Below, one piece after another: positions 1 to 9,524 of a stretch of DNA of 55,543 nt; the stretch's first letter is position 1, and the number at the start of each line of letters is the position of its first letter. The stretch covers positions 1 to 55,543 of the forward strand of contig NZ_JACJOO010000069.1 of the NCBI RefSeq assembly GCF_014695575.1, written 5' to 3'. Source of the DNA: Leptolyngbya sp. FACHB-8 (lineage in GTDB: Bacteria; Cyanobacteriota; Cyanobacteriia; Elainellales; Elainellaceae). A model generated the notes under the pieces. The model searched no databases. It worked only from the letters and a program-made list of their open reading frames with translations, and was not told the origin of the DNA. The translations under genes were made by a program, and so were the position numbers.

Positions 1-43
1 CCAGGCTCTCCGTCACCGTGACTTGAAAAGGACGTCCTGTCAT
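1..43 (-). CDS. N-terminal fragment of a gene cut by the window edge, possibly IS630-type transposase
   Basis: An ATG on the minus strand at 43 is preceded by GAGGTG at a good ribosome-binding distance and opens a frame that runs off the left edge. Only 14 residues are visible (MTGRPFQVTVTESL). This opening resembles the start of the winged helix-turn-helix part of IS630-family transposases of cyanobacteria, from memory of the family and not from a search. With so little sequence the identity is a guess; the start itself is reasonable. Confidence 0.35.
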   Translation of the reverse strand, partial: MTGRPFQVTVTESL

Positions 44-123
44 CGCCCATCACCTCAAAGAGGACTCTTCTAGTTTGGCGCAGCTTCATATTTGTTTGGT
101 ATCAGGTTAAATAGTGTTCTAGG

Positions 124-176
124 CCTGTGGATGGGGTGAAAGGGGCACTTCGTACCCTTTTCACCCCATCCACAGG
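124..176. repeat. Long near-perfect hairpin in the 44-492 spacer
   Basis: Arms of about 21 bp (CCTGTGGATGGGGTGAAAGG and its complement, with one G-U pair) enclose a loop of about 10 bases that contains CTTCG. There is no T-run on either side, so a simple rho-independent terminator is not obvious. The rest of the 449-bp spacer holds no gene I can support; it should carry the promoter of the kinase at 493. Confidence 0.75.
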
Positions 177-492
177 TTTGAAACATGACCTCTACCTAAA
201 ACATGAGATCCATCTTTGGATTGAGAAGTAGGTATATAGGGAGAGAGCGAAGTGCAAAAATCGACACTTCTACTTATCCCACCCTGACGTTAAGATAATT
301 AAGAAAAAATAAACGCTGGCTGATTTTCCTTTTTTAGAAATAAAGATTCGGTAAGTTCAACCCCTTGGACATAAAGATTCTGGTGTTGCCAGAGTTAATA
401 TCAGGGTTTGCACGGCCCTCCCAAATGAGGCGCTGTTCAAGGGTGAGTTAAATTAGCTTCTACAGATCCATTTGGATTGGCAGGACTAAAAA

Positions 493-2445
493 ATGGCGGA
501 TCAGCCTTCTTTCCGTCGGTTCCTCCTGATGCGGTTGCTGGTTTTCAGCATCCCAATTTTGCTATTGGGAATGGGAGTGACCTACCGCAAAACTCGGGCT
601 ACGCTCCTGGAAACTGCTCACCTGCACCTGACGGAGCGGGCAATTCGGCGAGCCGACGGCATCCGGGCCGACCTGGAAGCCGTTAAAACCCAACTGGCGA
701 TCGCCAGCCAAACCCAAACTGTGCAAAGTAGCCATCCCCAGATTGCTCAGGCTTACTTGCTATCGCTGTTGCAGCAATTTCCCTCGCTGATCTGTCTGCA
801 ATTAATGGACCTAAGTACCCAGGAATTAGTCGAAACGACCTGTGGAGCCCAACCCATTACTACAACCCCGCCTGAACCCTGGGGCATTCAACAACCGCTT
901 GGATCTTCCCCCTATTCTCTAGCGGTCGTCCGTGCCGCGTCCCGCTTCCCTGATCCGCCCGATGCAAAGCGTTCTCTGGAGGTGGTCGTCAGCGTACCGG
1001 TGTACGATTCTAGCGGCAAGCTGATGTATATGCTCAGTGGGCAGACCGCGCTGCAAGCCGAGCAGTACACCAATCCCCTGGGGTACACTATTGTGCTGGA
1101 TCAAAAAGGCACCATTCTGGCCCACCCCCTCAAAAACTGGGCCGGACACCATGCCCTGGAAATGGGGGATCGCAATTACCAGGCTCTCCTCAAAAACATT
1201 CAAAATATTCACTCTTCACCCGGAACGGAACCCCTGGTGGAGATGATGGGCGATCGCTCCCAATGGTTAGTGGGGGCCAGCCCGGTTTCTATTATGGTTA
1301 GCCCCAGCGAAAGTCAAACGTGGACGGTGCTCTCCGTTACACGGCTGGAGGATGCGCTTTATTCTCTCAATTCCATCACGCAAACCCTTGCCATCCTCAC
1401 CATCGGTTTGGTGCTAGCCAATCTATTTGCCAGCATCTACACAGCACGGGGATTAGCCCGCCCCATTGAAAAATTGGGGGATTATGCCCGTCAAATTCAG
1501 ATGGGAGCACCCGAACCTGCCCCACCTCACCAACTCGGTGTTCAGGAGTTAAATCAACTGGCCGACGTGTTGAATGACATGGTGGAACGGCTAGAAGAGC
1601 GCGCTACAGAGCTTGAAACCGCCTGGCAAACGGCAGAAGCCGCCAACCAGCTCAAGAGCGAATTTCTGGCTACCACGTCCCATGAATTACGGACGCCACT
1701 CAACGCCATTATTGGCTGTCTACAACTGGTCGCAGATGGCTACTGTGATAGCCCAGATGAAGAACGAGAACTTCTACGGCAGGCCGAAAAAGCCGCCCTA
1801 CACTTGCTCAAAGTCATTAACGACCTGCTGGACATCCGAAGTATTGAGGCTGGCAGCATCCGTCTCTACCTGGAGAATGTCAATGTCTGTCAAATTTTGA
1901 GCGAGGTTATTGAGATAGAGCAGGTTGAGTTACAACGCAAACATCTGACCCTTCAGGCTCCTGATCTGAACCAACCGATTCTGGTACGGGCCGATGCCGG
2001 CCGTTTGAAGCAAGTGGTGCTCAACGTTGTTGCCAATGCAATCAAGTTCACAGATACCGGGCACATCACTATTACCACTCACCTTGAGCCTCGCATTCCA
2101 ACCCCGTCACCCGATCTCATAACTGAAAAATCCGATGGAGTAGAACAGCCCTTCATCATCATTACCGTTAAGGACACTGGGATTGGCATTGCCCCTGATC
2201 AACAACAGAAACTGTTCCGTCCCTTTGTCATGGCTGACGGCTCAACTACCCGCAAATTTGAAGGAACGGGCCTGGGCCTGGCGATCTCTCGCAGCTTGAT
2301 TGAACGCATGGGAGGCACCATCAGCCTTTACAGCGAAGGGTTGCAGATGGGTACCTGTGTCGAAATTGCCCTGCCCATCCTGGAATTGCCGGCGGCTGGA
2401 CGTGGGCAAGATCCAGCGAGCGAATCCATGGAGTCGGTCGTCTAG
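493..2445 (+). CDS. Cache-HAMP sensor histidine kinase
   Basis: A membrane-bound sensor kinase of 650 residues. A first membrane segment lies at about residues 9-28. A periplasmic Cache-like sensor region of about 260 residues follows, then a second membrane segment near 298-318, a HAMP linker to about 375, and a HisKA domain with the phospho-acceptor His397 in SHELRTPL. The HATPase domain has an N box near 507 (NVVANAIKF), G1 near 561 (DTGIGIAP) and G2 near 591 (GTGLGLAIS), so it should be catalytically competent. The ATG at 493 places the signal anchor at the N-terminus. No response regulator gene is adjacent; proS follows 93 bp downstream on the same strand. The ligand cannot be told from sequence. 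Confidence 0.9.
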   Translation: MADQPSFRRFLLMRLLVFSIPILLLGMGVTYRKTRATLLETAHLHLTERAIRRADGIRADLEAVKTQLAIASQTQTVQSSHPQIAQAYLLSLLQQFPSLICLQLMDLSTQELVETTCGAQPITTTPPEPWGIQQPLGSSPYSLAVVRAASRFPDPPDAKRSLEVVVSVPVYDSSGKLMYMLSGQTALQAEQYTNPLGYTIVLDQKGTILAHPLKNWAGHHALEMGDRNYQALLKNIQNIHSSPGTEPLVEMMGDRSQWLVGASPVSIMVSPSESQTWTVLSVTRLEDALYSLNSITQTLAILTIGLVLANLFASIYTARGLARPIEKLGDYARQIQMGAPEPAPPHQLGVQELNQLADVLNDMVERLEERATELETAWQTAEAANQLKSEFLATTSHELRTPLNAIIGCLQLVADGYCDSPDEERELLRQAEKAALHLLKVINDLLDIRSIEAGSIRLYLENVNVCQILSEVIEIEQVELQRKHLTLQAPDLNQPILVRADAGRLKQVVLNVVANAIKFTDTGHITITTHLEPRIPTPSPDLITEKSDGVEQPFIIITVKDTGIGIAPDQQQKLFRPFVMADGSTTRKFEGTGLGLAISRSLIERMGGTISLYSEGLQMGTCVEIALPILELPAAGRGQDPASESMESVV

Positions 2446-2538
2446 GGAAGCGCTGCTCCTCAAATACCCAGGCGCATGACTTTCCCCCAGATGCTCTAGA
2501 CTGAGATACGAATTGGCATATCAAAGGAATCCCTGGTC

Positions 2539-4347
2539 ATGCGACTGTCGCAAATGCTTTTTGTCACCCTACGGGAAGATCCGGCTGAGGCGGAAATTCC
2601 CAGCCATAAGCTGTTGCTGCGGGCAGGCTATATTCGGCGCATTTCTAGTGGGATCTATGCCTACCTGCCGTGGATGTGGCGAGTTTTACAGAAGGTATCG
2701 CAGATCGTGCGGGAAGAGATGAATGCTACTGGGGCACAGGAGTGTCTGCTGCCGCAGATGCAGCCCTCAGAACTGTGGCAGGAGTCGGGCCGTTGGGATA
2801 CCTACACCAAAGCCGAGGGCATTATGTTTGCCCTGACAGATCGGCAAAAACGCGAAGTGGCTTTGGGGCCGACCCATGAGGAAGTGATTACAGCGATCGC
2901 CCGCGATATGATTCGCTCCTATCGCCAACTTCCCCAACACCTGTATCAAATTCAGACGAAATTCCGGGATGAGATTCGGCCACGCTTTGGGCTGATGCGA
3001 GGCCGCGAATTCATCATGAAGGACGGCTACTCCTTCCACACCGATGAAGCCAGCCTGAAGCAGACCTACGCAGACATGGATGTGGCCTACCGCAACATGT
3101 TTCGGCGTTGCGGTCTGCGGTTCCTACCCGTAGAGGCAGATTCTGGGGCGATCGGTGGCTCCGGTTCTCAAGAGTTTATGGTGCTGGCGGATGCCGGAGA
3201 AGACGAGGTGCTGTACACCGAGGACGGAAACTACTCGGCTAATACAGAAAAAGCGGTGTCTCTGCCTCCCGATGCTGTACCCTCTAGCTTCGACACCTTT
3301 GAGAAATTAGAGACGCCGAATACGCCTACGATTGCAAGCCTGGCTGAATTCCTGAAGTGTTCGCCCACCCAAATCGTCAAGAATGTGCTGTATCAGGCTG
3401 TGTACGACAGCGGCATGACAGTGCTGGTACTCGTGAGTATTCGCGGTGATCAGGATGTTAATGATGTCAAGATTACCAATGAACTGGTGAAAGTGGCCGG
3501 GCAGTTTGGCGGCAACGCACTGCTAGCCCTGACGGTCCCCGACGAGGACGCCCAAGCGAAGTGGGCTGCGAAGCCTCTTCCTCTGGGATACATCGATCCT
3601 GGGCTGCCGGATGACCACATTGCCAAGGCCGAAAAAATCTATCCCAAATTCTTGCGGATGGTGGACAAAACGGCTGTGGATCTGAAGAATTTCGTGACGG
3701 GTTCTAATGATTCGGGGCACCACGTTGTAGGAGCAAACTGGGGGGTACAGTATCCCTTACCCGAATTGGTGGTGGATGTGCGCACCGCTAAGGCGGGCGA
3801 TCGCGCCGTTCATGATCCCAACCAAACCCTTCAAAGTGCCCGTGGCATTGAGGTAGGTCACATTTTCCAGCTAGGCACTAAATACTCGAAAGCACTGGGG
3901 GCAACTTATACCAACGAGCAAGGGGAAGAGATGCCCCTGATCATGGGCTGTTACGGGGTGGGTGTGTCCCGCTTAGCTCAGGCTGCTGTAGAACAAAACC
4001 ATGATGCAGATGGCATTATTTGGCCCGTCGCGATCGCCCCTTATCACGCGATTGTCGTTGTTCCTAACATTAACGACGCCGACCAGATGGCTGCTGCCGA
4101 GAAGCTTTATACCGATCTCAATGCTGCCGGAGTCGAAACCTTACTGGATGATCGCGATGAGCGTGCCGGGGTGAAGTTCAAGGACTCCGAGCTCGTGGGC
4201 ATTCCCTTCCGGATTGTGACCGGGCGATCGCTCAAACAGGGCAAGGTCGAAGTGGTCAAACGGGCGACAAAGGAATCGCAGGAGGTTGCTCTAGAAGATG
4301 TTGTCCCCACGCTAAAGCAGTGGGTTGGTGAAGCCCTTGCAGGCTAA
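2539..4347 (+). CDS. proS: Prolyl-tRNA synthetase, bacterial type with editing insertion
   Basis: Charges tRNA-Pro with proline in the cytoplasm. At 602 residues it has the bacterial-type layout. The class II catalytic core includes motif 2 ([16 protein letters not shown], near residue 141) and motif 3 ([10 protein letters not shown], near 470). A YbaK-like editing insertion lies between about residues 220 and 400 ([15 protein letters not shown]), and an anticodon-binding domain fills the last 100 residues ([26 protein letters not shown]). The ATG at 2539 has AAGGA upstream. A 17-bp perfect hairpin lies 35 bp after the stop. Nothing unusual is seen, and the identification is firm. Confidence 0.97.
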   Translation: MRLSQMLFVTLREDPAEAEIPSHKLLLRAGYIRRISSGIYAYLPWMWRVLQKVSQIVREEMNATGAQECLLPQMQPSELWQESGRWDTYTKAEGIMFALTDRQKREVALGPTHEEVITAIARDMIRSYRQLPQHLYQIQTKFRDEIRPRFGLMRGREFIMKDGYSFHTDEASLKQTYADMDVAYRNMFRRCGLRFLPVEADSGAIGGSGSQEFMVLADAGEDEVLYTEDGNYSANTEKAVSLPPDAVPSSFDTFEKLETPNTPTIASLAEFLKCSPTQIVKNVLYQAVYDSGMTVLVLVSIRGDQDVNDVKITNELVKVAGQFGGNALLALTVPDEDAQAKWAAKPLPLGYIDPGLPDDHIAKAEKIYPKFLRMVDKTAVDLKNFVTGSNDSGHHVVGANWGVQYPLPELVVDVRTAKAGDRAVHDPNQTLQSARGIEVGHIFQLGTKYSKALGATYTNEQGEEMPLIMGCYGVGVSRLAQAAVEQNHDADGIIWPVAIAPYHAIVVVPNINDADQMAAAEKLYTDLNAAGVETLLDDRDERAGVKFKDSELVGIPFRIVTGRSLKQGKVEVVKRATKESQEVALEDVVPTLKQWVGEALAG

Positions 4348-4382
4348 ACAAGCTGATCAAAATTTTGCCAAACACAACAAAC

Positions 4383-4419
4383 AAGGGATGGGGTGGAGCG
4401 TTGCTCCACCCCATCCCTT
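4383..4419. repeat. Perfect 17-bp-stem hairpin after proS
   Basis: AAGGGATGGGGTGGAGC, a 3-base loop, then the exact complement. It lies 35 bp beyond the proS stop, so it may end or protect that transcript, but no U-run follows. Its GGATGGGGTG core recalls the hairpin at 124-176 and the stem at 18703-18749 (GGGTGGGGTGC), so it may belong to a loose hairpin family. Confidence 0.75.
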
Positions 4420-4512
4420 CTGGCTAAATTCGATCGCGTAAAACCATAAATAAGCAGGGTAACTCGTTCCTCTCGGGTACGCTAAGGGTGAAATTTCACA
4501 TGAGGCAGAACC

Positions 4513-4710
4513 ATGGGCAAACTTATAGCCGTCGTCGCCGCTGTTGGGGTTGGGGTTCTGGTATTCAGTACGTTCAAGAATGTCGCAAAACAGCCTGCAG
4601 CACAACCACAACAAGCGGTTGATACCATTAATCGTGCTACTGACAAGCTCAATCAGGCCCAGCAAACTGAGCAACAGCGAGCCGATCAGATTCAGCAGCA
4701 AGATCCCTAA
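4513..4710 (+). CDS. Small membrane-anchored protein with Gln-rich tail
   Basis: A 65-residue protein not assigned to a family. Residues 2-20 form one hydrophobic segment (LIAVVAAVGVGVLVFSTF). A polar, glutamine- and alanine-rich tail follows, probably helical or coiled (QQAVDTINRATDKLNQ). The sequence GAGGCAGAACC just before the ATG offers a weak ribosome-binding site. Its stop codon TAA lies inside the direct repeat that flanks mobile element copy 1, so the insertion occurred exactly at the gene's end without truncating it. The composition and clean start suggest a real gene, but no homologue is claimed. Confidence 0.6.
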   Translation: MGKLIAVVAAVGVGVLVFSTFKNVAKQPAAQPQQAVDTINRATDKLNQAQQTEQQRADQIQQQDP

Positions 4711-4713
4711 TAC

Positions 4714-4836
4714 AACGTCAGTTCGGGATAAGCCGAACAGCCCATTATTGCGTGCGCGACGCGCACGCAATAATGGGCTGTTTCGAGTGCCGCGCTTCGC
4801 GCGGCACTCGAAACAGCCCTTAACCCGAACTGAGGT
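4714..4836 (+). mobile_element. 123-bp double-hairpin MITE-like element, copy 1
   Basis: The terminal inverted repeat is AACGTCAGTTCGGG on the left and the complement of AACCTCAGTTCGGG on the right. Inside are two long hairpins: arms at 4736-4757 and 4761-4782, and arms at 4775-4795 and 4799-4819. The segment GGGCTGTT is shared, so the two hairpins compete. TAATAC occurs directly on both sides (4708-4713 and 4837-4842), as a target-site duplication would. Copies 2 and 3 have the same length. There is no coding capacity, so any movement would need a transposase supplied in trans. Confidence 0.85.
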
Positions 4837-4932
4837 TAATACAAGGTCCCTAACACTAAGCGGCGAAGACCCACTCATCTTCAAACAGAGGCAAACCTAA
4901 GCCGTCGAGTACCAAAACGTGTTTTAAAGCTC

Positions 4933-4980
4933 GTAGGAAGTTGTGTTTTTTCGTGCGTTTCATACACGAAAAAACACAAC
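4933..4980. repeat. Hairpin with 16-bp perfect arms
   Basis: GTTGTGTTTTTTCGTG and its exact complement flank a 9-base loop. The octamer TTTAAAGC occurs on both sides (about 4923 and 4982), which may be a target duplication or chance, since TTTAAA is itself palindromic. Confidence 0.65.
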
Positions 4981-5093
4981 CTTTAAAGCAAGCTCTAGCA
5001 GTCTGCCACATAGCAATCAACAAAAACGGTTGGATGAATTATCATCCAACCGTCTGCATCCACGAAACTCTCAACCTATCGGTCAAGGGTTTA

Positions 5094-5196
5094 AGGAGAT
5101 TTCCAGATAAGAACTTCCCCATTATTTGGAAAAAAGGCGCGGCTTCGCCGCGCCTTTTTTCCAAATAATGGGGATATTGTTTCTCAGAAATCTCCT
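5094..5196. repeat. Nested palindromic element with 27-bp perfect inner stem
   Basis: The outer arms are AGGAGATTTC and GAAATCTCCT. Inside is a 27-bp perfect stem starting CCCCATTATTTGG, with TTC as the loop. It lies 15 bp from the 3' end of the comFB-like gene on the minus strand and could act as its transcript end. No target duplication is clear. With the two preceding elements it fills most of the gene-free stretch 4711-5211. Confidence 0.7.
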
Positions 5197-5211
5197 AACC
5201 AGAGGAGAGCT

Positions 5212-5754
5212 TTATTTCACTTGGGCTTCAAACTTGGGAGCGTAGGCTTGCAATAGCGTGCTGACCTGACTGAGCACCTCGTCGCTCGTATTCTTACCCA
5301 AGACCTGCCGTTCGGGAAAGAATTCGGGTTTATCCAGGCTGCGGGCGATCGCCTCACTCACCTGCTGCGCGATGATGGGGCTGAGTTCTTCTTTGGCTCG
5401 ACCACGTTGATAGTCGGCCCCTTCCTCCGTGGTGGCATAGAGGGGAGGAAGACGGTTCAGAGCGTAGGCAGCGATGTCACCTAAATCGAGGGTGCAGTCA
5501 CTCGTCGCTTCAATTTCAGCGACTCGGGCGATCGCCTCAGTCAGCACCAGTTCTTCCATCACGTTAATAAACTGCTTGCGTGGGACAGCCACTACTTCTC
5601 CAGTGAGTAGCGCACCCATCAGACGATCGAGGGCCATGTACTCTTCGATGGATAACTCCGAAGCCGTATCACAGATGCGTCCGACTTCCGCTTCCATTGC
5701 TGGGGTCAGGTAACCATCCTGAAGGGCCTGTTCCACAATTTTTTCGATACTCAT
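5212..5754 (-). CDS. ComFB-domain protein, likely cyclic-dinucleotide receptor
   Basis: A soluble protein of 180 residues. Its N-terminal two thirds match the cyanobacterial ComFB family as I know it (TPAMEAEVGRICDTASELS, EEYMALDRLMGALLTGEV, FINVMEELVLTEA, ALNRLPPLYATTEEG). Family members in Anabaena (CdgR) and Synechocystis (Slr1970) are reported to bind cyclic dinucleotides and influence cell size or motility. That role here is inference by family. The ATG at 5754 starts the conserved SIEKIVEQAL segment. It is monocistronic by position, with the M23 peptidase gene upstream on the same strand 149 bp away. Confidence 0.85.
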   Translation of the reverse strand: MSIEKIVEQALQDGYLTPAMEAEVGRICDTASELSIEEYMALDRLMGALLTGEVVAVPRKQFINVMEELVLTEAIARVAEIEATSDCTLDLGDIAAYALNRLPPLYATTEEGADYQRGRAKEELSPIIAQQVSEAIARSLDKPEFFPERQVLGKNTSDEVLSQVSTLLQAYAPKFEAQVK

Positions 5755-5903
5755 ATGCCTCTACAGCTCCACAGCAGGTCAGAACAAGGTGATGTCTGCA
5801 TCCCTACGGACTTAGTTTTCCCAATCGTTAGGTAATACAACCAGATTAGAGCAGGAATTTTATATTCACTCCTCCGATAGATAGATTGCTTCTGGGTTAT
5901 CTG

Positions 5904-6815
5904 CTATTCAAACCCACCCTGACGCCATGGCACGGGGTCGACAGATTTGCCATTAACATAAAGCCCCCAATGTAAGTTGGGCCCGGTAGCGAGGCCAGTT
6001 GCGCCAATCGCACCGATGCGTTGGCCGGGCTGCACCATATCACCCTCTTGCACATCGATCCGGCTGAGGTGGATGAAGACGCTGCCGACTCCCTGCCCAT
6101 GGTCTACCGCGATCGTATTGCCATTCACCCGAAAACCATCTGCAACTCGCCCCACAACCATCACACGCCCTGCCGCAGGAGCGTAGATTGGGGAGCCTGT
6201 GCCGCCAGCGTAATCCACCCCTTTGTGGTAGTAGTCTTGGGCAAACTCACCGTTGTAATAACGGCGGATACCATATTCTGAGGAGACACGACCGTCAGCA
6301 GGACGGGCAAAGGGGCCACTCCAGAATTTTTGGGGAGAGACAGCTTCCCGGAATTCCCGTAAGCGGTTGAGTTCATAATCTGTGGCCTCCGTGCTGGTGC
6401 CACCGCCGACACGAATGCTCTGGGTAGGGAAGCGGCGATTACGCAACTCTACGGCAAAACTCCGTGGTTCCCCATTCAGGGTGAACTGAATTACTTTGCG
6501 CCCAGGACGATCGAGCGGAGTAGTCGGGAGTAACGCCCGATAACGATTAGAGCCTACAGGGAAGCTGGAGTAGGAAGCCCCGTCATAGGCGATCGTTGGT
6601 GCAGTTCCGTCATTGGTTTGCAGAATGACCGAGATGGTGTCCCCCAGTTGGGGGCTGGTGGGGCGAATGATTACGTCCGAGGTTTGAGCGGGTGTGACGG
6701 TTGCGGTAAGGAGGGCGATCGCTCCCACCAGAACGCCCAGCCACCAAAACCGTTTGCCTAGATACTTCCGGATAGCCTGCCAATGCCTGCCTTGAGGAAT
6801 AACCGTGTTGCGCAT
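5904..6815 (-). CDS. M23 family metallopeptidase (LytM-like), exported
   Basis: A predicted cell-wall peptidase of about 303 residues. I chose the ATG at 6815 because it puts the basic stretch and hydrophobic segment WWLGVLVGAIALLTATVTPAQ at the N-terminus as a signal peptide. A GTG at 6938 and an ATG at 6860 are possible but add poorly typical sequence. A linker domain follows, then the C-terminal M23 domain with HKGVDY (zinc His and Asp), IHLS (catalytic His) and NLHWG. In most active members the last motif is HLH; here its first His is Asn, while the zinc-binding second His remains. Activity may therefore be reduced, or the protein may bind or activate rather than cut. Confidence 0.88.
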   Translation of the reverse strand: MRNTVIPQGRHWQAIRKYLGKRFWWLGVLVGAIALLTATVTPAQTSDVIIRPTSPQLGDTISVILQTNDGTAPTIAYDGASYSSFPVGSNRYRALLPTTPLDRPGRKVIQFTLNGEPRSFAVELRNRRFPTQSIRVGGGTSTEATDYELNRLREFREAVSPQKFWSGPFARPADGRVSSEYGIRRYYNGEFAQDYYHKGVDYAGGTGSPIYAPAAGRVMVVGRVADGFRVNGNTIAVDHGQGVGSVFIHLSRIDVQEGDMVQPGQRIGAIGATGLATGPNLHWGLYVNGKSVDPVPWRQGGFE

Positions 6816-7199
6816 AGAGAATGATAGGGTGCTTGGAGTGATTGACCAGAAAGGTAGCATGTTTTGGCCAATCCGGTCGTCTCCTCCTTGGGGAGGACAA
6901 TTTAAAGTCTTAATTTTGTGGAGTATTGATTGGGTCACCTCTCAGCAATGGGCTGGGAGGCCGAACGGCAATTTTCGATCCAACTCCTCAAAGACCACCA
7001 TATATAGAGTGCTTTGAGAAGTGGGGTGGACACTTAACGCCAATTGCCACAGCACGAGCCACTTCAAAGCTAAAAACTCTTTAAACCTGCGATCGCTGAC
7101 ACGGTTGGGACCGTTCAAACCCGCTATGCTTTAAAAATGAGAAATTGTGAACATTTCTTATAACTCTTTAATTAAAAACACCATTACGACCCGCCTTAC
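6816..7199. other. Spacer between divergent peptidase and antiporter genes
   Basis: The 384 bp hold no gene I can support. They should contain promoters for both flanking genes. A short inverted repeat, GTCTCCTCCTTGGGGAGGAC (about 6878-6897), is the only structure noticed. Confidence 0.5.
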
Positions 7200-9500
7200 A
7201 TGCCAGAAGATTTTCGATTAATCGTTGATTTAGTCATTGTTTTTTCAGCAGCGGCAGTAGGAGGGCTTCTGGCAGCACTTCTACGACAGCCGGTTTTGCT
7301 AGGTTACCTGGTCGGTGGAGCTCTCGTTGGGCCTGCCGGGTTAGGGCTGGTGAAGGAACTGATTCAGGTGGAAACCCTCGCCCAGTTTGGAGCAGCATTC
7401 CTGCTCTTTGCCCTGGGGGTTGAGTTCTCCTTCTCTGAACTAAGTAAGGTTAAGAAAATTAGTTTGGGGGGCGGTGGCCTGCAAATCGCCCTGACAATTC
7501 TTTTGACGGCCCTGGTTTCCGTGGTCATGGGGTGGGTCACGTCTCCAACTCAGGGGATTTTCCTGGGAGCCATCCTTTCACTCTCCTCCACGGCGGTGGT
7601 ACTGAAATCGCTAATGGAGCGAAGTGAAACGGAAACGGCCCACGGGCGGGTCATGTTGGGCATCCTGGTAATTCAGGATTTGGCGCTGGGGTTGATGTTG
7701 GCAATTTTGCCCGCCCTGGACAAGCCATCCGAGGAAATTGGGATTGCCATTGGATGGGCACTTGCTAAGACCGGATTACTGGCGTTGGGGGCGATCGCTG
7801 CCAGCATCTGGCTCATCCCAGGGCTGCTGCGGCTGCTGGCCCGAACTGAGAGCCGCGAGTTGTTCCTGCTGGGGGTCGTCGCCCTGTGTCTGGGCATTGC
7901 GCTTCTGACGGAATCCCTTGGCCTCTCGATCGAAATGGGAGCTTTTATCGCGGGTCTGATGATCTCGGAGGTGGAATACGCTGACCAGACCCTCACCTAC
8001 GTCGAACCGATTCGAGATATTTTCGCCAGTCTATTCTTTGCGGCGATCGGGATGCTGATCGACCCAGGGTTTATCTGGAATAATCTGGAACTGATTCTAG
8101 GATTGGTGGGATTAACCTTTCTGGGCAAGTTTCTTATTATTACGCCCCTGGTACGAATTTTTGGCTATCCCCTTAAAACTGCGTTAATTGCCGGTTTGGG
8201 TCTGGCTCAAATTGGGGAATTTTCCTTTGTTCTGGCGAGTCAGGGGCAAACCCTGGGCCTGGTTTCTCGACAGGCTTATCTGTTAATTTTGGGAACCACA
8301 GCAGTTACCTTATTGCTGACGCCGTTTGTTCTGCGCCTGATCCCTCGGCTTTTTGCCTGGGCTGAAACAGTTCCCTTACTCAACCAATGGTTGGAGGGCT
8401 CCGACCAACCCCTGGAAATTTCCACAGCGATGCCGGAGAAGAATCATGTCGTTGTCTGCGGCTATGGCACAGTAGGGCGCAATATTGTGCAACTACTGCG
8501 CGATCACGAGTATCCCGTGGTGGTGGTTGATCAATCTGAGCAGACCATCCAGAAGCTCCGGGATGAGGGCATACCTTATATCTATGGAAACGCTGCCAGT
8601 CTGCATGTGCTGGCGGCGGCGGGTGTTGATCAGGCACGGGGGATGGCGATCGCCCTGCCTGACCCAATGAACACTCGCCTCTGCCTGAAGCGCTCTCTGG
8701 AACTCGCCCCCGAACTGGATGTCGTGGTGCGAGCCGCTCAGGATAAAGATATTGAGTTGCTTTACCAGCTTGGGGCGAAGGAAGTGGTTCAACCTGAGTT
8801 CGAGGCCAGCATTGAGTTGTCCAGTCACCTGCTGGTGGGGACAGGTCTTGCGGTAACGGACGTCGCGCAAGACATGACCGCTATCCGTAACAGTCATTAT
8901 CTGGAACTGCGTCCGGAGCGATCGCAAGAGGAACTCTCCCGCGACCTGCGCGAAGCCGCCCAAGAAATGAACAACCGTTGGTATACCCTGCCAGAAAACT
9001 CACCATTGCAAGGGTTGAGTTTGGAGGAGGCTGATCTGCGCCGGATCACGGGGGTTACTCTGATGGCGATTCACCGGGAAGCTGGGGAGATGGTGGACTA
9101 CCCTGAAGGCAGCACGGTGATGCAGAAGGGCGATCGCCTACTTATTGTCGGTGACCCCGATGAAATCCACGCCTTCGAGAACCTGGCTACAGGAGAAGCC
9201 CCTGTACCGACTAAGGATTTATCCTGTCAATGGGTACGAGTGCCCATGGTTAGCCCAGCGGCGGGCAAAAACCTGGGGGATTTGGCTATTAGCTCAACCT
9301 ATGGCGTACAAATTCAGGTCATTCGACGCGATGGTAAATTTGTCCGTTTCCCTGATGGCCGGACTGACATCTTAGGCGGCGACCACCTGCTGCTCTGTGG
9401 CACTTCAGATCAACTTCAGCAGATTTGCCAGTGGCTCAACTCCACCCATGAAAATCTGCCCGAGGTGGAACCCAGTGTGACCCTAGAGATGCAACACTGA
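7200..9500 (+). CDS. CPA2-type cation/H+ antiporter with TrkA/RCK domains (KefB-like)
   Basis: An inner-membrane monovalent cation:proton antiporter of 766 residues. About 12 membrane segments fill residues 1-390, including the CPA2 core segments LLFALGVEFSFSELSK and LGLAQIGEFSFVLASQG. A TrkA-N Rossmann domain follows at about 415-530 (VVVCGYGTVGRNIVQLL, with VVVVDQ at the end of the second strand), then two TrkA-C domains near 605-660 and 690-745. This full layout matches KefB/YbaL-like proteins gated by nucleotide binding. It may export K+ or Na+; the ion is not decidable from sequence. The era gene starts 24 bp after its stop, so they could share a transcript. Confidence 0.93.
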   Translation: MPEDFRLIVDLVIVFSAAAVGGLLAALLRQPVLLGYLVGGALVGPAGLGLVKELIQVETLAQFGAAFLLFALGVEFSFSELSKVKKISLGGGGLQIALTILLTALVSVVMGWVTSPTQGIFLGAILSLSSTAVVLKSLMERSETETAHGRVMLGILVIQDLALGLMLAILPALDKPSEEIGIAIGWALAKTGLLALGAIAASIWLIPGLLRLLARTESRELFLLGVVALCLGIALLTESLGLSIEMGAFIAGLMISEVEYADQTLTYVEPIRDIFASLFFAAIGMLIDPGFIWNNLELILGLVGLTFLGKFLIITPLVRIFGYPLKTALIAGLGLAQIGEFSFVLASQGQTLGLVSRQAYLLILGTTAVTLLLTPFVLRLIPRLFAWAETVPLLNQWLEGSDQPLEISTAMPEKNHVVVCGYGTVGRNIVQLLRDHEYPVVVVDQSEQTIQKLRDEGIPYIYGNAASLHVLAAAGVDQARGMAIALPDPMNTRLCLKRSLELAPELDVVVRAAQDKDIELLYQLGAKEVVQPEFEASIELSSHLLVGTGLAVTDVAQDMTAIRNSHYLELRPERSQEELSRDLREAAQEMNNRWYTLPENSPLQGLSLEEADLRRITGVTLMAIHREAGEMVDYPEGSTVMQKGDRLLIVGDPDEIHAFENLATGEAPVPTKDLSCQWVRVPMVSPAAGKNLGDLAISSTYGVQIQVIRRDGKFVRFPDGRTDILGGDHLLLCGTSDQLQQICQWLNSTHENLPEVEPSVTLEMQH

Positions 9501-9524
9501 ACAAGGCATATTTGATTTTTTCTG

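Noticed and set aside
4357..4884. 175-codon frame on the minus strand
   Set aside because: It runs through the 123-bp mobile element and across the small CDS; its protein is mostly the translation of hairpin arms.
4941..5168. 75-codon frame on the plus strand
   Set aside because: It is made of two palindromic elements and the sequence between them, with no ribosome-binding site or family likeness.
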